A stretch of DNA of 64,000 nucleotides from VRUE01 sp963788975 (GTDB lineage: Bacteria; Actinomycetota; Thermoleophilia; Solirubrobacterales; 70-9): NCBI GenBank assembly GCA_963788975.1, contig CAWBIJ010000002.1, forward strand, positions 272,917 to 336,916, written 5' to 3'. The notes below the pieces were generated by a model. It was not told where the DNA came from. It searched no databases and was given only the letters and a program-made list of their open reading frames with translations. How positions within the stretch are numbered: the stretch's first letter is position 1; every line of letters starts with the position of its first letter. Positions 17,556 to 24,998 of the stretch are shown here, one piece after another. Both the position numbers and the translations under genes were made by a program.

Positions 17556-17561
17556 AGCGTA
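17556..17561. promoter_or_regulatory. shared -10 region of leuA leader and MFS gene
   Basis: TACGCT on the minus strand (17561-17556) serves the leuA leader. On the plus strand the overlapping TAGCGT (17555-17560) could serve the divergent MFS transporter. The near-symmetrical placement means the two promoters may exclude one another. Confidence 0.4.
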
Positions 17562-17616
17562 GGGTGCGCCCATCTCAAAGCAGAACGAACAGACCAGCTG
17601 GCTCGCTCTGTTCGCG

Positions 17617-18972
17617 ATGGGACTCGCGGTCGTCGTCATCGCCAATGACTTCTCGGCGATCAACGTTGCCCTGCCGACGATGGAGGGTGATTTCGACACC
17701 AACATCAACACGATCCAATGGGTGGTCAATGCCTACGCCCTCACCTTCGGGGTAATGATCGTCACCGGCGGACGATTGGCCGACATGTTCGGTCGCCGTA
17801 ACGCCTTCTTTCTCGGCACCGCGATCTTCGCCGCGATGTCGGCACTGGGCGGTGCCGCGCAGACTGAGAGCTGGCTGATCGCCTCACGGGTGCTGATGGG
17901 GATCGGGGGAGCGCTGATGTGGCCGGCGATCCTCGGCATGACCTACGAGCTCTTGCCTCAAGAGAAGGCCGGCCTCGCCGGCGGAATCATCATCGGCGCA
18001 GCCGGTCTCGGCAACGCGATCGGCCCCCTGATAGGCGGCGTTCTCACCGACGCTCTCAGTTGGCGCTGGATCTTCTTCCTCAACGTGCCGATCTCGATCT
18101 TCGCGGTCCTCGTCACCTACTACCTGGTCAAAGTCAAAGAGCCCGAGCCCGGGGAGCGGCGGATCGACTACGCCGGGATCGCGACGCTCTCGGTCGGCCT
18201 CGTCTCCCTGCTCGTCGCGCTCGACCAGGTCGACCAGTGGGGCTTCGGCGACCCGCGCGTGATCGGCCTGCTGACCCTCGCCGCCGTCCTGATCGTCGCC
18301 TTCGTGCCGATCGAGCGCCGGGCCGGGATGGGTGCCCTCGTCCCGCGGGCGGTGATGCGAAACGAGAGCTTCACGGCCTCGTGCATCGCGATCCTCTTCA
18401 TGTCGGCGACCTTCTTCGCTGCCCTGCTCTACCTGCCTCAGTTCATGCAGAAGCAGCTCGGCTACTCGCCCCTGGAGGCAGGGGTCGGCATCCTCCCCTT
18501 CCTCGCCACCTTCGCCCTCGTCTCCTTCGTTGCTGGTCCGCTCTACAACCGGCTCGGGGCGAAGCCCCTGGCGGCGTTCGGAGCGGGCTGCATCACCGTC
18601 GCTCCGTTTCTCATCTCGCAGGTGGACCCCAGCTCCGGCTACGACTCTCTGATCGTCGGCATGGTCGTGCTCGGATTCGGGATCGGCGCCTTCTACCCCA
18701 CGGCGACGACCGCCGGGGTGACCTCGGTCGACGAGTCGCAGACCAGCCTCGCCGGTGGCATCGTCTACATGTTCCAGATCGCCGGCGGATCGATCGGCCT
18801 CGGCCTGACGACCGCCGTCTTCTCGGCAAACATCCCGCCCTTCGCCGACGGTATTCAGGTCGCCTTCCGGCTCGATGCCGCGCTCTCGCTGGTCGGCTTC
18901 CTGGTCGCCCTGCTCTTCGTCGGTGGTCGGTTGCTGGGCCGACGGCGCGCCGCCACCGAGCCTGCCGGATAA
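17617..18972 (+). CDS. MFS transporter, DHA2 (14-helix) drug:H+ antiporter family
   Basis: Cytoplasmic-membrane exporter. Seen: VNAYALTFGVMIVTGGRLADMFGRRNAFFLGT (motif A), SRVLMGIGGALMWPAILGM, motif C-like GAAGLGNAIGPLIGGVLTDALSWRWIFFLNVPI, and about 14 hydrophobic segments over 451 residues. Family members normally have 10-20 residues before ALPTM that include a Trp. The frame is open upstream to 17563 (KNEQTSWLALFA precedes ATG 17617) but has no ATG, GTG or TTG there, so the real start may be non-canonical or this ATG may shorten helix 1. Substrate unknown. The 3' end overlaps the convergent RTX gene by 118 bases. Confidence 0.88.
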   Translation: MGLAVVVIANDFSAINVALPTMEGDFDTNINTIQWVVNAYALTFGVMIVTGGRLADMFGRRNAFFLGTAIFAAMSALGGAAQTESWLIASRVLMGIGGALMWPAILGMTYELLPQEKAGLAGGIIIGAAGLGNAIGPLIGGVLTDALSWRWIFFLNVPISIFAVLVTYYLVKVKEPEPGERRIDYAGIATLSVGLVSLLVALDQVDQWGFGDPRVIGLLTLAAVLIVAFVPIERRAGMGALVPRAVMRNESFTASCIAILFMSATFFAALLYLPQFMQKQLGYSPLEAGVGILPFLATFALVSFVAGPLYNRLGAKPLAAFGAGCITVAPFLISQVDPSSGYDSLIVGMVVLGFGIGAFYPTATTAGVTSVDESQTSLAGGIVYMFQIAGGSIGLGLTTAVFSANIPPFADGIQVAFRLDAALSLVGFLVALLFVGGRLLGRRRAATEPAG

Positions 18973-19595
18973 CGGGACGCGCTACGGCGCAAGCGGCGAA
19001 CGTGGTCATCGCCGCTGCCGGTGTGGACGACGTCCTTGCCGGTGGGCCCGGTGAGGATGACGTCGTCGCCGGAGCCGCCCGAGTGAAGGTCATCGCCAGG
19101 ACCGCCCCCGACGTAGTCGTCACCGCTGCCGCCGAACAGGTCATCGTCCCCCGTCCAGCCGACGAGCAGGTCATCGCCGAAGCCACCGACGAGGCGATCG
19201 TTGCCGGCCCCCCCAAGGAGCTTGTCGGGGCCGGAGCCGCCGGTCAGCATGTCGTTGCCCCCGCCGCCGCGCATCGTGACCGGGATCATCACGGCCTTGG
19301 CAACCGTGACCTGATCGTCACCGCCGTCTGCGTTGACTTCGAAGCCAGCGATCGACGGGGCCTCGCAGAGCAGCTCGTTGGGGTTCCCTTCGGGATTGGA
19401 GCAGACGGTGCCTCCGACTTCGAGCGGGACGACGGAGTCGATCACGTAGGTGCGGCCGTCCGGCGTCAGCCAGATCTTGATCACGTTCGAGGCGGAGCCG
19501 CCGGCGAGCAGCACGTTGAACCGCTCTTCGGCATGCGCAGCGGACGGCACCAGTGCCGCCAGCACCGCAAGCGTGATCGTGAGTGTCTTCCTCAT
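18855..19595 (-). CDS. secreted RTX (haemolysin-type calcium-binding) repeat protein
   Basis: Signal peptide MRKTLTITLAVLAALVPSAAHA. After about 80 residues of mature N-terminus come eight nonapeptide repeats of GGxGxDxLx type (about residues 105-190, for example GGSGPDKLL, GGAGNDRLV, GGFGDDLLV), which bind calcium and fold as a parallel beta-roll outside the cell. The last 45 or so residues are Arg/Ser/Pro-rich and are encoded antisense to the MFS gene; they look unlike the rest and may reflect a lost stop or a frame change. Start 19595 lies 38 bases after the quinone oxidoreductase stop. No catalytic domain is seen. Confidence 0.85.
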   Translation of the reverse strand: MRKTLTITLAVLAALVPSAAHAEERFNVLLAGGSASNVIKIWLTPDGRTYVIDSVVPLEVGGTVCSNPEGNPNELLCEAPSIAGFEVNADGGDDQVTVAKAVMIPVTMRGGGGNDMLTGGSGPDKLLGGAGNDRLVGGFGDDLLVGWTGDDDLFGGSGDDYVGGGPGDDLHSGGSGDDVILTGPTGKDVVHTGSGDDHVRRLRRSASRYPAGSVAARRRPSNRPPTKSRATRKPTSESAASSRKAT

Positions 19596-19633
19596 CGCCG
19601 GTCAGTCCCCGCTGCGCCCCGAGTCGAAGCGTC

Positions 19634-20659
19634 CTAACTTGGAAACAGCACGACCTTGCCGACGTTGCGGCGTTCGGCGATGAACCGATGCGCCTCGCCC
19701 GCCTGCTCGAAGGAAAAGGTCTCGGCGACGACGGGGTCGAGGCGCCCCGCCTCGAGCTCGGCCGTCAGCGGTTCGACCACGCGGTCGAGGCTGCCCTCCT
19801 TTTCCCACCACTTGAGCATGTTGAGGCCGAAGACCCCCTTGTTCTCGTTCATCACCAGCAGGCTCTTCCACCAGGGCATCGTCGCGGTCGGCATCGCCGC
19901 CAGGCTCTTCAGCGTCAGCGGGATGCTGCGCTTGCCCCCCTTCGAGTTCTCCGAGAGTCCGTACATGACCAGCCGCCCGCCCGCCCGCAGCAGGCGGTAG
20001 TCCTTGCGGAACGAGGTCGGGCCGAGGGCGTCGATGACGAGGTCGACTCCCTCACCGTCGGTGATTCGCATCACCTCGGCCTCGAAGTCCTGGTTGCGGT
20101 AGTCGATCGCGTGGGCGACGCCCTGCGCCCGGATCGCGTCGTGCTTGGAAGCCGATGCGGTACCGAAGATCTCCGCCCCCTCGTTGCGAGCGATCTGCGT
20201 GGCGGAAATCCCGACCCCGCCGCCGGCAGCGTGGATCAGGACGCGGTCGCCTTTGCGCAGGCTGCCCATGATGATCAGAGCTGCATAGGCGGTGCCGTAG
20301 TTGACCGGGAAGGCCGCTCCCTGCTCGAAGCTCAGTTTCTCCGACAGCGGCAACGCCTGTTCGGCGGGGACGGTGACGAGCTCAGCCTGACCGCCAAAGC
20401 GGGTGCCGGCGACGACACGGTCGCCGATCTTGTGCTCGGTCACTCCCTCCCCAAGGGACTCGATCTCACCCGCCACCTCGTAGCCGAGCACGCAGGGCGT
20501 CTTCGGCGCGTCGGGGTAGAGGCCAACGCGGGCCATCGTGTCGGCAAAGTTGATCCCGGCCGCCTTGACCGCGATCCGCACCTCGCCCGGGCCCACTGGA
20601 GGGTCGGGCATCTCCCGTACCTGCAGCACGTCATAACCGCCCGTCCCTGTCAACACCAC
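19634..20659 (-). CDS. zinc-independent quinone oxidoreductase / VAT-1-like MDR protein
   Basis: Medium-chain dehydrogenase/reductase of the QOR branch, which reduces quinones or enones with NADPH. Seen: VLTGTGGYDVLQVREMPDP N-terminus, GINFADTMARVGLYPDAPKTPCVLGYEVAGEI, and the nucleotide-binding AAGGGVGISATQIAR. The cysteine/histidine ligands of the zinc ADH branch are missing. The long insert LKSLAAMPTATMPWWKSLLVMNENKGVFGLNMLKWW resembles VAT-1-type members. GTG 20659 is used; family proteins usually begin MKAVVLTG, and here an in-frame ATA-AAG-GCG precedes the GTG, so a non-standard ATA start at 20668 is conceivable. Confidence 0.87.
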   Translation of the reverse strand: MVLTGTGGYDVLQVREMPDPPVGPGEVRIAVKAAGINFADTMARVGLYPDAPKTPCVLGYEVAGEIESLGEGVTEHKIGDRVVAGTRFGGQAELVTVPAEQALPLSEKLSFEQGAAFPVNYGTAYAALIIMGSLRKGDRVLIHAAGGGVGISATQIARNEGAEIFGTASASKHDAIRAQGVAHAIDYRNQDFEAEVMRITDGEGVDLVIDALGPTSFRKDYRLLRAGGRLVMYGLSENSKGGKRSIPLTLKSLAAMPTATMPWWKSLLVMNENKGVFGLNMLKWWEKEGSLDRVVEPLTAELEAGRLDPVVAETFSFEQAGEAHRFIAERRNVGKVVLFPS

Positions 20660-20686
20660 CGCCTTTATTGCGCAAAGACTATGCGC

Positions 20687-20785
20687 TAAGGCTGTCTGGC
20701 CAAGCAGAGCAAGGACGCAGGGAGCGTGGCGTGCTCCGCACGCGAGCGACCGAGGACGCAGCTATGCGCCGGCCAGACAGCCTTA
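20687..20785. repeat. long inverted repeat with inner hairpin after serA
   Basis: TAAGGCTGTCTGGCC (20687-20701) is exactly complementary to 20771-20785. The 69-base loop holds a second perfect hairpin, GCGTGC-TCC-GCACGC, and two copies of AGGACGCAG. The serA stop codon TAA (20785-20783) lies inside the right arm. With no T-tract it is not a standard terminator; it may be a mobile palindromic unit or a structured RNA between serA and the quinone oxidoreductase gene. Confidence 0.6.
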
Positions 20786-22363
20786 GAGGTCCACGGAGCG
20801 GCCGACGGAGAACCCGTCGACTTGGAGGATCTTGGCGATCGTCTCGTCGAGGACGGGGGCGTCGGTGGTGAGCGCCATCACCGCGCGCTCGCCGTCCTCC
20901 TCGGCGCCGACCGCGGCGGAGACGATGTTCACGCCCTCCTCGCCGAACATCGTGCCGACCCTGCCGATCATTCCGGGGCGGTCGGCGTAGCGGAAGACCG
21001 CGATGTGCTCGGCGAAGGGCAGGTAGAAGCTCTCACCCCAGACCGAGACCAGGTAGGGCTCGTTGCGGGGGCCGACGCCGGTGCCCGCGACCTCGACCTC
21101 CTCCTCCCCGGAGTGGAGGCGGATCGTGACCAGCTCGGTGAAGTCCTCGGCGGCGGAGTCCTTGGTCTCGACCAGCTCGATGCCGCGTTCCTCCGCCATC
21201 TGCGGGGCATTGACGAGGTTGACCGGCTCCTCGGTATGGCCGGAAAGAATCCCGACCAGCACGGCGATGCCAAGCAGCCGCGTGTCGTGGGCGGCGAGCC
21301 TGCCGCGGAATTCGGCGCTGACGCGGTCGACCGAGCCCTCCACCAGCCCCTCGGCGAGCCGACCGAGCTTTTCGCAGAGCGGCACGAACGGCGCCAGCGC
21401 CTCCATCTCCTCGGGGCGCACGGCGGCGATGTTGACCGCGTTGGTGACGACGCCGCCGTTCAGCGCCGCGGTCACCTGTTCGGCGGTGACGATGCCGGCG
21501 CGATCCTGCGCCTCGGCCGTCGAGGCGCCCAGGTGTGGGGTGACGACAACATCGGGACGGGAGAGGATCGGATGGTCGGTGAAGGGCTCGGCCGGGAAGA
21601 CGTCGAGCGCCGCGCCGCCGACCTTGCCGGACTCGAGGCCGGCGAGGAGGGCATCGAGGTCGACCAGCTCCCCCCGCGCGCAGTTGACGATCCGGGCGCC
21701 GTCCTTCATCGCGGCGATCGCTTCGGCGTCGATCAGGTCGACCGTCTCCGGCGTCTTCGGCACGTGAAGGGTGATCACGTCGGCGCGCCCGTAGAGCTCC
21801 TTGAGATCGTCGAGCCCCTCGACGCCGAGCTCGCGGAAGCGCTCGGCGGTGACGAACTTGTCGAAGGCGACGACCTCCATCTCGAATCCTTGTGCGCGCC
21901 TGGCGACCAGCTGGCCAATCCGGCCGAAGCCGATCACCCCGAGCGTCTTGCCGTAGAGCTCGGCGCCCTTGAAGCTGGCGCGATCCCAGCGCCCCTCAGC
22001 GAGGCTGGCGTCGGCGCGCGGCACGTTACGGAACAGCGCCAGGGCGAGGGCAAGGGTGTGCTCGGCGGCGGCGATCGAGTTCGATTCCGGCGCGTTGGCG
22101 ACGACGATGCCGCGGCGCGTGGCGGCGGCGATGTCGACGTTGTCGACCCCGGTGCCGGCGCGACCGATCACCTTCAGGTTGTCGGCTCTCTCGATCAACT
22201 CGGCGGTCAGCTGTGTCGCCGAGCGAATCAGGATCGCGTCGTAGCCGGCGATCGCCTCGCGCAGTTCCTCATCGCTCATCTCGAGGCCGAGGTCGACGTC
22301 AAAGCTCTGGCGCAGCAGATCTACGCCAGCGTCGGCGATCTTCTCCTTGACCAGAACCTTCAC
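20783..22363 (-). CDS. serA: D-3-phosphoglycerate dehydrogenase
   Basis: First step of serine synthesis. Long-form enzyme of 526 residues: substrate domain, NAD-binding domain with GVIGFGRIGQLVARRA and the NCARGELVDLDAL and HLGASTAEAQDRAG active-site blocks, an allosteric substrate-binding domain, and a C-terminal ACT domain (AVFRYADRPGMIGRVGTMFGEEGVNI) expected to bind serine. GTG 22363 is chosen because VKVLVKEKIADAGVDLL is the usual N-terminus and GGGGTG lies upstream. The frame is open far upstream but that part overlaps serC. serC precedes it by 73 bases that include a 15-bp hairpin. Confidence 0.96.
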   Translation of the reverse strand: MKVLVKEKIADAGVDLLRQSFDVDLGLEMSDEELREAIAGYDAILIRSATQLTAELIERADNLKVIGRAGTGVDNVDIAAATRRGIVVANAPESNSIAAAEHTLALALALFRNVPRADASLAEGRWDRASFKGAELYGKTLGVIGFGRIGQLVARRAQGFEMEVVAFDKFVTAERFRELGVEGLDDLKELYGRADVITLHVPKTPETVDLIDAEAIAAMKDGARIVNCARGELVDLDALLAGLESGKVGGAALDVFPAEPFTDHPILSRPDVVVTPHLGASTAEAQDRAGIVTAEQVTAALNGGVVTNAVNIAAVRPEEMEALAPFVPLCEKLGRLAEGLVEGSVDRVSAEFRGRLAAHDTRLLGIAVLVGILSGHTEEPVNLVNAPQMAEERGIELVETKDSAAEDFTELVTIRLHSGEEEVEVAGTGVGPRNEPYLVSVWGESFYLPFAEHIAVFRYADRPGMIGRVGTMFGEEGVNIVSAAVGAEEDGERAVMALTTDAPVLDETIAKILQVDGFSVGRSVDL

Positions 22364-22383
22364 GAGACACCCCTGATTTCGCC

Positions 22384-22433
22384 CGCCGATCGCCACGGAC
22401 TCGAACAACCGGAGATCACCGTGGCGATCGGCG
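22384..22433. other. 15-bp intercistronic hairpin between serC and serA
   Basis: CGCCGATCGCCACGG (22384-22398) pairs perfectly with 22419-22433, leaving a 20-base loop. It starts three bases after the serC stop and ends about 20 bases before the serA ribosome-binding site. No T-run follows. It probably tunes serA relative to serC, by pausing or by RNA stability. Confidence 0.55.
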
Positions 22434-22436
22434 CGC

Positions 22437-23576
22437 TCATCTGACCTCGTCCACGTTCTCGACGATCCAGTCGACGCAGGCAGTGAGCGCTTCGACGTCG
22501 GCGGGCTTGACCGCCGGGAACATCCCGATCCGCAACTGGTTGCGGCCCAGCTTGCGGTAGGGCTCGACGTCGACGATGCCGTTGGCGCGCAGCGTCGCGG
22601 CAACCGCGGCGGCGTCGACCGAGTCGTCGAAGTCGATCGTGCCGACGACCAGCGACCGCTTCGCAGGGTCGGCGACGAAGGGGGTGGCGAAGTCGGAGCT
22701 CTCGGCCCAGCCGTAGAGGTGCGAGGAGGAGGCGGTGGTGCGCTGCACGCACCACTCGAGCCCGCCCCCGGCGAGCATCCACTCAATTTGCTCGGCGAGC
22801 AGGATCAGGGTGGCCAGCGCCGGGGTGTTGTAAGTCTGCTCCTTGCGCGAGTTGTCCAGGGCCGTCTGCAGCGAGAGGAAGGCCGGCTGCCAGCGGTCGG
22901 TGGCGCCGTCGAGCTCCTCGATCCGGGCGATCGCCGCTGGGCTGAGCAGTGCCAGCCAGATCCCGCCATCGGCGCCGAAGGCCTTCTGCGGGGCGAAGTA
23001 GTAGGCGTCGGCCTGGGCGAGGTCGACGGGCAGGCCGCCGGCACCCGAGGTGGCGTCGACCAGGACCAGCGCCTCACCGGCGTCGCCCGGGCGCTGCACC
23101 TCGACCATCACCCCGGTCGAGGTCTCGTTGTGGGCCCAGGCGATCACATCGGTGCCGGGACCGGCGGACGGGGCCGGGGCATCGCCGGGCTCGGCCTCGA
23201 TCAGGATCGGGTCGCCGAGGAAGGGCGCTGCGGCGGTCGCCTTGGCGAACTTCTGCGAGAACTCGCCGTAGGTGAGGTGAAGGGCACGCTCGCGGACCAG
23301 CCAGCCCGCCGCCGCCTCCCAGAAGGCCGTGGTGCCACCGTTGCCAAGCGCGACCTCGTAGCCCTCGGGGAGCTGGAAGAGGTCGCCGAGGCCACCGCGA
23401 ATCCGTCCGACCAGGTCGCGGACCGGCTTCTGCCGGTGCGAGGTGCCCATCAGCTCCGACTGCCCGGCGAGCTTCTCCAGCGCCTCGGGGCGGACCTTGG
23501 AGGGGCCGCAGCCGAAACGGCCGTCGGCCGGCTTGAGATCGGTGGGGATCTGAGCTGTGGTCGTGGTCACGGTCAT
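22437..23576 (-). CDS. serC: phosphoserine aminotransferase
   Basis: PLP enzyme converting 3-phosphohydroxypyruvate to phosphoserine, the step after SerA. The 379-residue protein matches the mycobacterial-type SerC: DGRFGCGPSKVRPEALEKL near the N-terminus, SHRQKPVRDLVGRIRGGLGDLF, GNGGTTAFWEAAAGWLV, AHNETSTGVMV, and the PLP lysine in YYFAPQKAFGADGG, with RNQLRIGMFPAV near the end. It is divergent from the DUF4389 gene. A TAGCGT box lies 13 bases before ATG 23576, so its leader is at most a few bases. Confidence 0.95.
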   Translation of the reverse strand: MTVTTTTAQIPTDLKPADGRFGCGPSKVRPEALEKLAGQSELMGTSHRQKPVRDLVGRIRGGLGDLFQLPEGYEVALGNGGTTAFWEAAAGWLVRERALHLTYGEFSQKFAKATAAAPFLGDPILIEAEPGDAPAPSAGPGTDVIAWAHNETSTGVMVEVQRPGDAGEALVLVDATSGAGGLPVDLAQADAYYFAPQKAFGADGGIWLALLSPAAIARIEELDGATDRWQPAFLSLQTALDNSRKEQTYNTPALATLILLAEQIEWMLAGGGLEWCVQRTTASSSHLYGWAESSDFATPFVADPAKRSLVVGTIDFDDSVDAAAVAATLRANGIVDVEPYRKLGRNQLRIGMFPAVKPADVEALTACVDWIVENVDEVR

Positions 23577-23628
23577 CGGTGTCTACCAGACGCTAGACGG
23601 GGCGCGACAGGTTAGTGAGAGGCGCGGG

Positions 23629-23657
23629 TGGACTGACGCCGAGGGCGGGGATAGGCT
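23629..23657 (+). promoter_or_regulatory. promoter of DUF4389 gene
   Basis: TGGACT (23629-23634), a 17-base spacer, then TAGGCT (23652-23657). This is the most complete -35/-10 pair I find in the window. It leaves a leader of about 35 bases with a strong GGAGGG ribosome-binding site before ATG 23698, in contrast to the leaderless genes around it. Confidence 0.5.
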
Positions 23658-23697
23658 GGCCCCGCCGTCAACCAGGCAGGGCTACGAGGAGGGAACG

Positions 23698-24342
23698 ATG
23701 TACCCAGTCGCCTACGAAGCTGATTTCAACCCGGAACCGAATCGGCTCACGACGTTCTTCCGGCTGATCCTCGCGATCCCGTGGATGATCGTCGCAACCT
23801 TCTGGGGGATCCTCTTCATCTTCACGCACCTCTTCGCCTGGATCGCGGTGACAATCCTCGGCCGCTACCCCCAGTGGCTCTACGAGTTCAACGCCGGCAT
23901 CGTTCGCTTCTCGGTCAGGGTCTCGGCCTGGCTCTACCTGCAGACCGACGCCTGGCCCCCGTTCAGCCTCTCCGAGGACGACGCCTACCCGATCCGGGTC
24001 AAGATCGCCCCACCCGCGGCCCGGCAGAGCAGACTCAAGGCGTTCTTCCGGATAGTGCTGGTGCTGCCGGCGGCCCTGATCCTCTCTTACGGCACTTCCT
24101 ACGTCCAGCTGCTCGCCGGGGTAATCGCCTGGCTGACGATCGTCTTCCGCGGCTACCTGCCGGAGGGGATCAACTCGATGATGACCTTCGTCAACGGCTT
24201 CCACGCCCGGGTCTTTGGGTACCTCGCGATCCTCACCGACGCCTACCCGCCGGTCGGACTGGAGCGGTCGAAGCCGATGGAGGCCCAGGCACCTCCACCT
24301 CCCCCCGAGGCGCCGACGCCACCGCCGCCGGTGGCGGCATAG
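23698..24342 (+). CDS. DUF4389 membrane protein
   Basis: 214-residue membrane protein of the DUF4389 type, function unknown. Two similar halves are visible: NRLTTFFRLILAIPWMIVATFWGILFIFTHLFAWIAVTILGRYPQWLYEF and SRLKAFFRIVLVLPAALILSYGTSYVQLLAGVIAWLTIVFRGYLPEGI, each with two hydrophobic segments, followed by YLQTDAYPPF-like motifs (LQTDAWPPFSL and LTDAYPPVGL). So it looks like an internal duplication of about 95 residues. A proline-rich tail ends it. Start ATG 23698 has GGAGGG eight bases upstream. Its TAG stop forms part of the next gene's -10 box. Confidence 0.85.
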   Translation: MYPVAYEADFNPEPNRLTTFFRLILAIPWMIVATFWGILFIFTHLFAWIAVTILGRYPQWLYEFNAGIVRFSVRVSAWLYLQTDAWPPFSLSEDDAYPIRVKIAPPAARQSRLKAFFRIVLVLPAALILSYGTSYVQLLAGVIAWLTIVFRGYLPEGINSMMTFVNGFHARVFGYLAILTDAYPPVGLERSKPMEAQAPPPPPEAPTPPPPVAA

Positions 24343-24345
24343 ACT
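24340..24345 (+). promoter_or_regulatory. leaderless -10 box of cupin gene, sharing the DUF4389 stop
   Basis: TAGACT, whose TAG is the stop codon of the DUF4389 gene, then seven bases, then ATG 24353. There is no ribosome-binding site in the ten-base gap. Confidence 0.55.
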
Positions 24346-24352
24346 GAGCACG

Positions 24353-24760
24353 ATGAGCGAGACCGCCGCAGAGAACGTGACCAAGGGCGAGGGCTACGCC
24401 GTCGCCCATCTCGACGATCTCGGCGAGGGGCCAGGCTTCCGCAAGATCCGCAAGAGCCTCGGAGTGACCGCGTTCGGAGCGAACGCGATCGTGCTGCCAC
24501 CCACCTACGAGACCGGCCGCCACTACCACGACGAGCAGGAGGAGCTCTACTTCCTCCACAGCGGCCGGATCGTGATCGAGTTCGGTGACGACTCCAGCCA
24601 CGAGCTGGGTCCGGGCGGCCTCGCCTGGGTCGACGCCGCAACAGTGCGCTCGATCCGCAACCTCAGCGACTCCGAGGACGCGGTCTACGTAGTCGTCGGC
24701 GGCAAGGACGGCTACATCGGCCGCGACGGCCGCCAGCCGGAGGGCGAGACGCGCCGCTGA
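24353..24760 (+). CDS. small single-domain cupin protein
   Basis: 135 residues forming one cupin barrel. Motif 1 is GRHYHDEQEELYFLHSGRIVIEFG, with the two His and the Glu that normally bind a metal; motif 2 is weaker (GPGGLAWVDAATVRSIRNLSD) and has lost its His. Such proteins may be sugar isomerases, dioxygenases or binding proteins, and the substrate cannot be told. The start is fixed by MSETAAENVT and the TAGACT box seven bases upstream. Cytoplasmic, no signal peptide. Confidence 0.85.
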   Translation: MSETAAENVTKGEGYAVAHLDDLGEGPGFRKIRKSLGVTAFGANAIVLPPTYETGRHYHDEQEELYFLHSGRIVIEFGDDSSHELGPGGLAWVDAATVRSIRNLSDSEDAVYVVVGGKDGYIGRDGRQPEGETRR

Positions 24761-24793
24761 CCTAGGCCAGCTTCGTCACCTGCGCGACTTGAA

Positions 24794-24990
24794 GCAGGGT
24801 GACTCGGATGGTGAGTCGAGGGAACGTGTGGGTGAGGAGCCCGGTCGGTCCGTGGGTGAATGTGGCCGTCAGGCCGCGATATGCAATCTGGTTTCTGCGC
24901 GGCGCCAGCCGCGCACTCGATTCCGGAGCCCGCCGTAGGCGGGCGAACGCAATTCACCCGCGGACCGACCGGGCTCCTTGCTCACCCTGC
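24794..24990. ncRNA. multi-branched inverted-repeat element (candidate structured RNA)
   Basis: This non-coding gap between the cupin gene and ilvC (both converge on it) is almost entirely palindromic. The main stem pairs 24836-24861 with 24952-24977, 25 of 26 positions plus one G-T wobble. Inside are GGCC-GTCA-GGCC (24864-24875), TGCGCGGC-GCCA-GCCGCGCA (24896-24915) and GCCCGCC-GTA-GGCGGGC (24928-24944). Outside, GGGTGAG (24830-24836) and GCAGGGTGA (24794-24802) compete for the same partner near 24981-24990. It could be a bidirectional terminator, a mobile palindrome or an RNA with two alternative folds. The transcribed strand is unknown. Confidence 0.5.
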
Positions 24991-24998
24991 CCTCAGGC

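Noticed and set aside
17919..19637. 572-codon plus-strand frame across the MFS and RTX genes
   Set aside because: Arg/Pro/His-rich low-complexity translation, out of frame with the transporter and antisense to the RTX gene.
20726..22444. 572-codon plus-strand frame opposite serA
   Set aside because: Antisense shadow; serA shows all domains on the minus strand.
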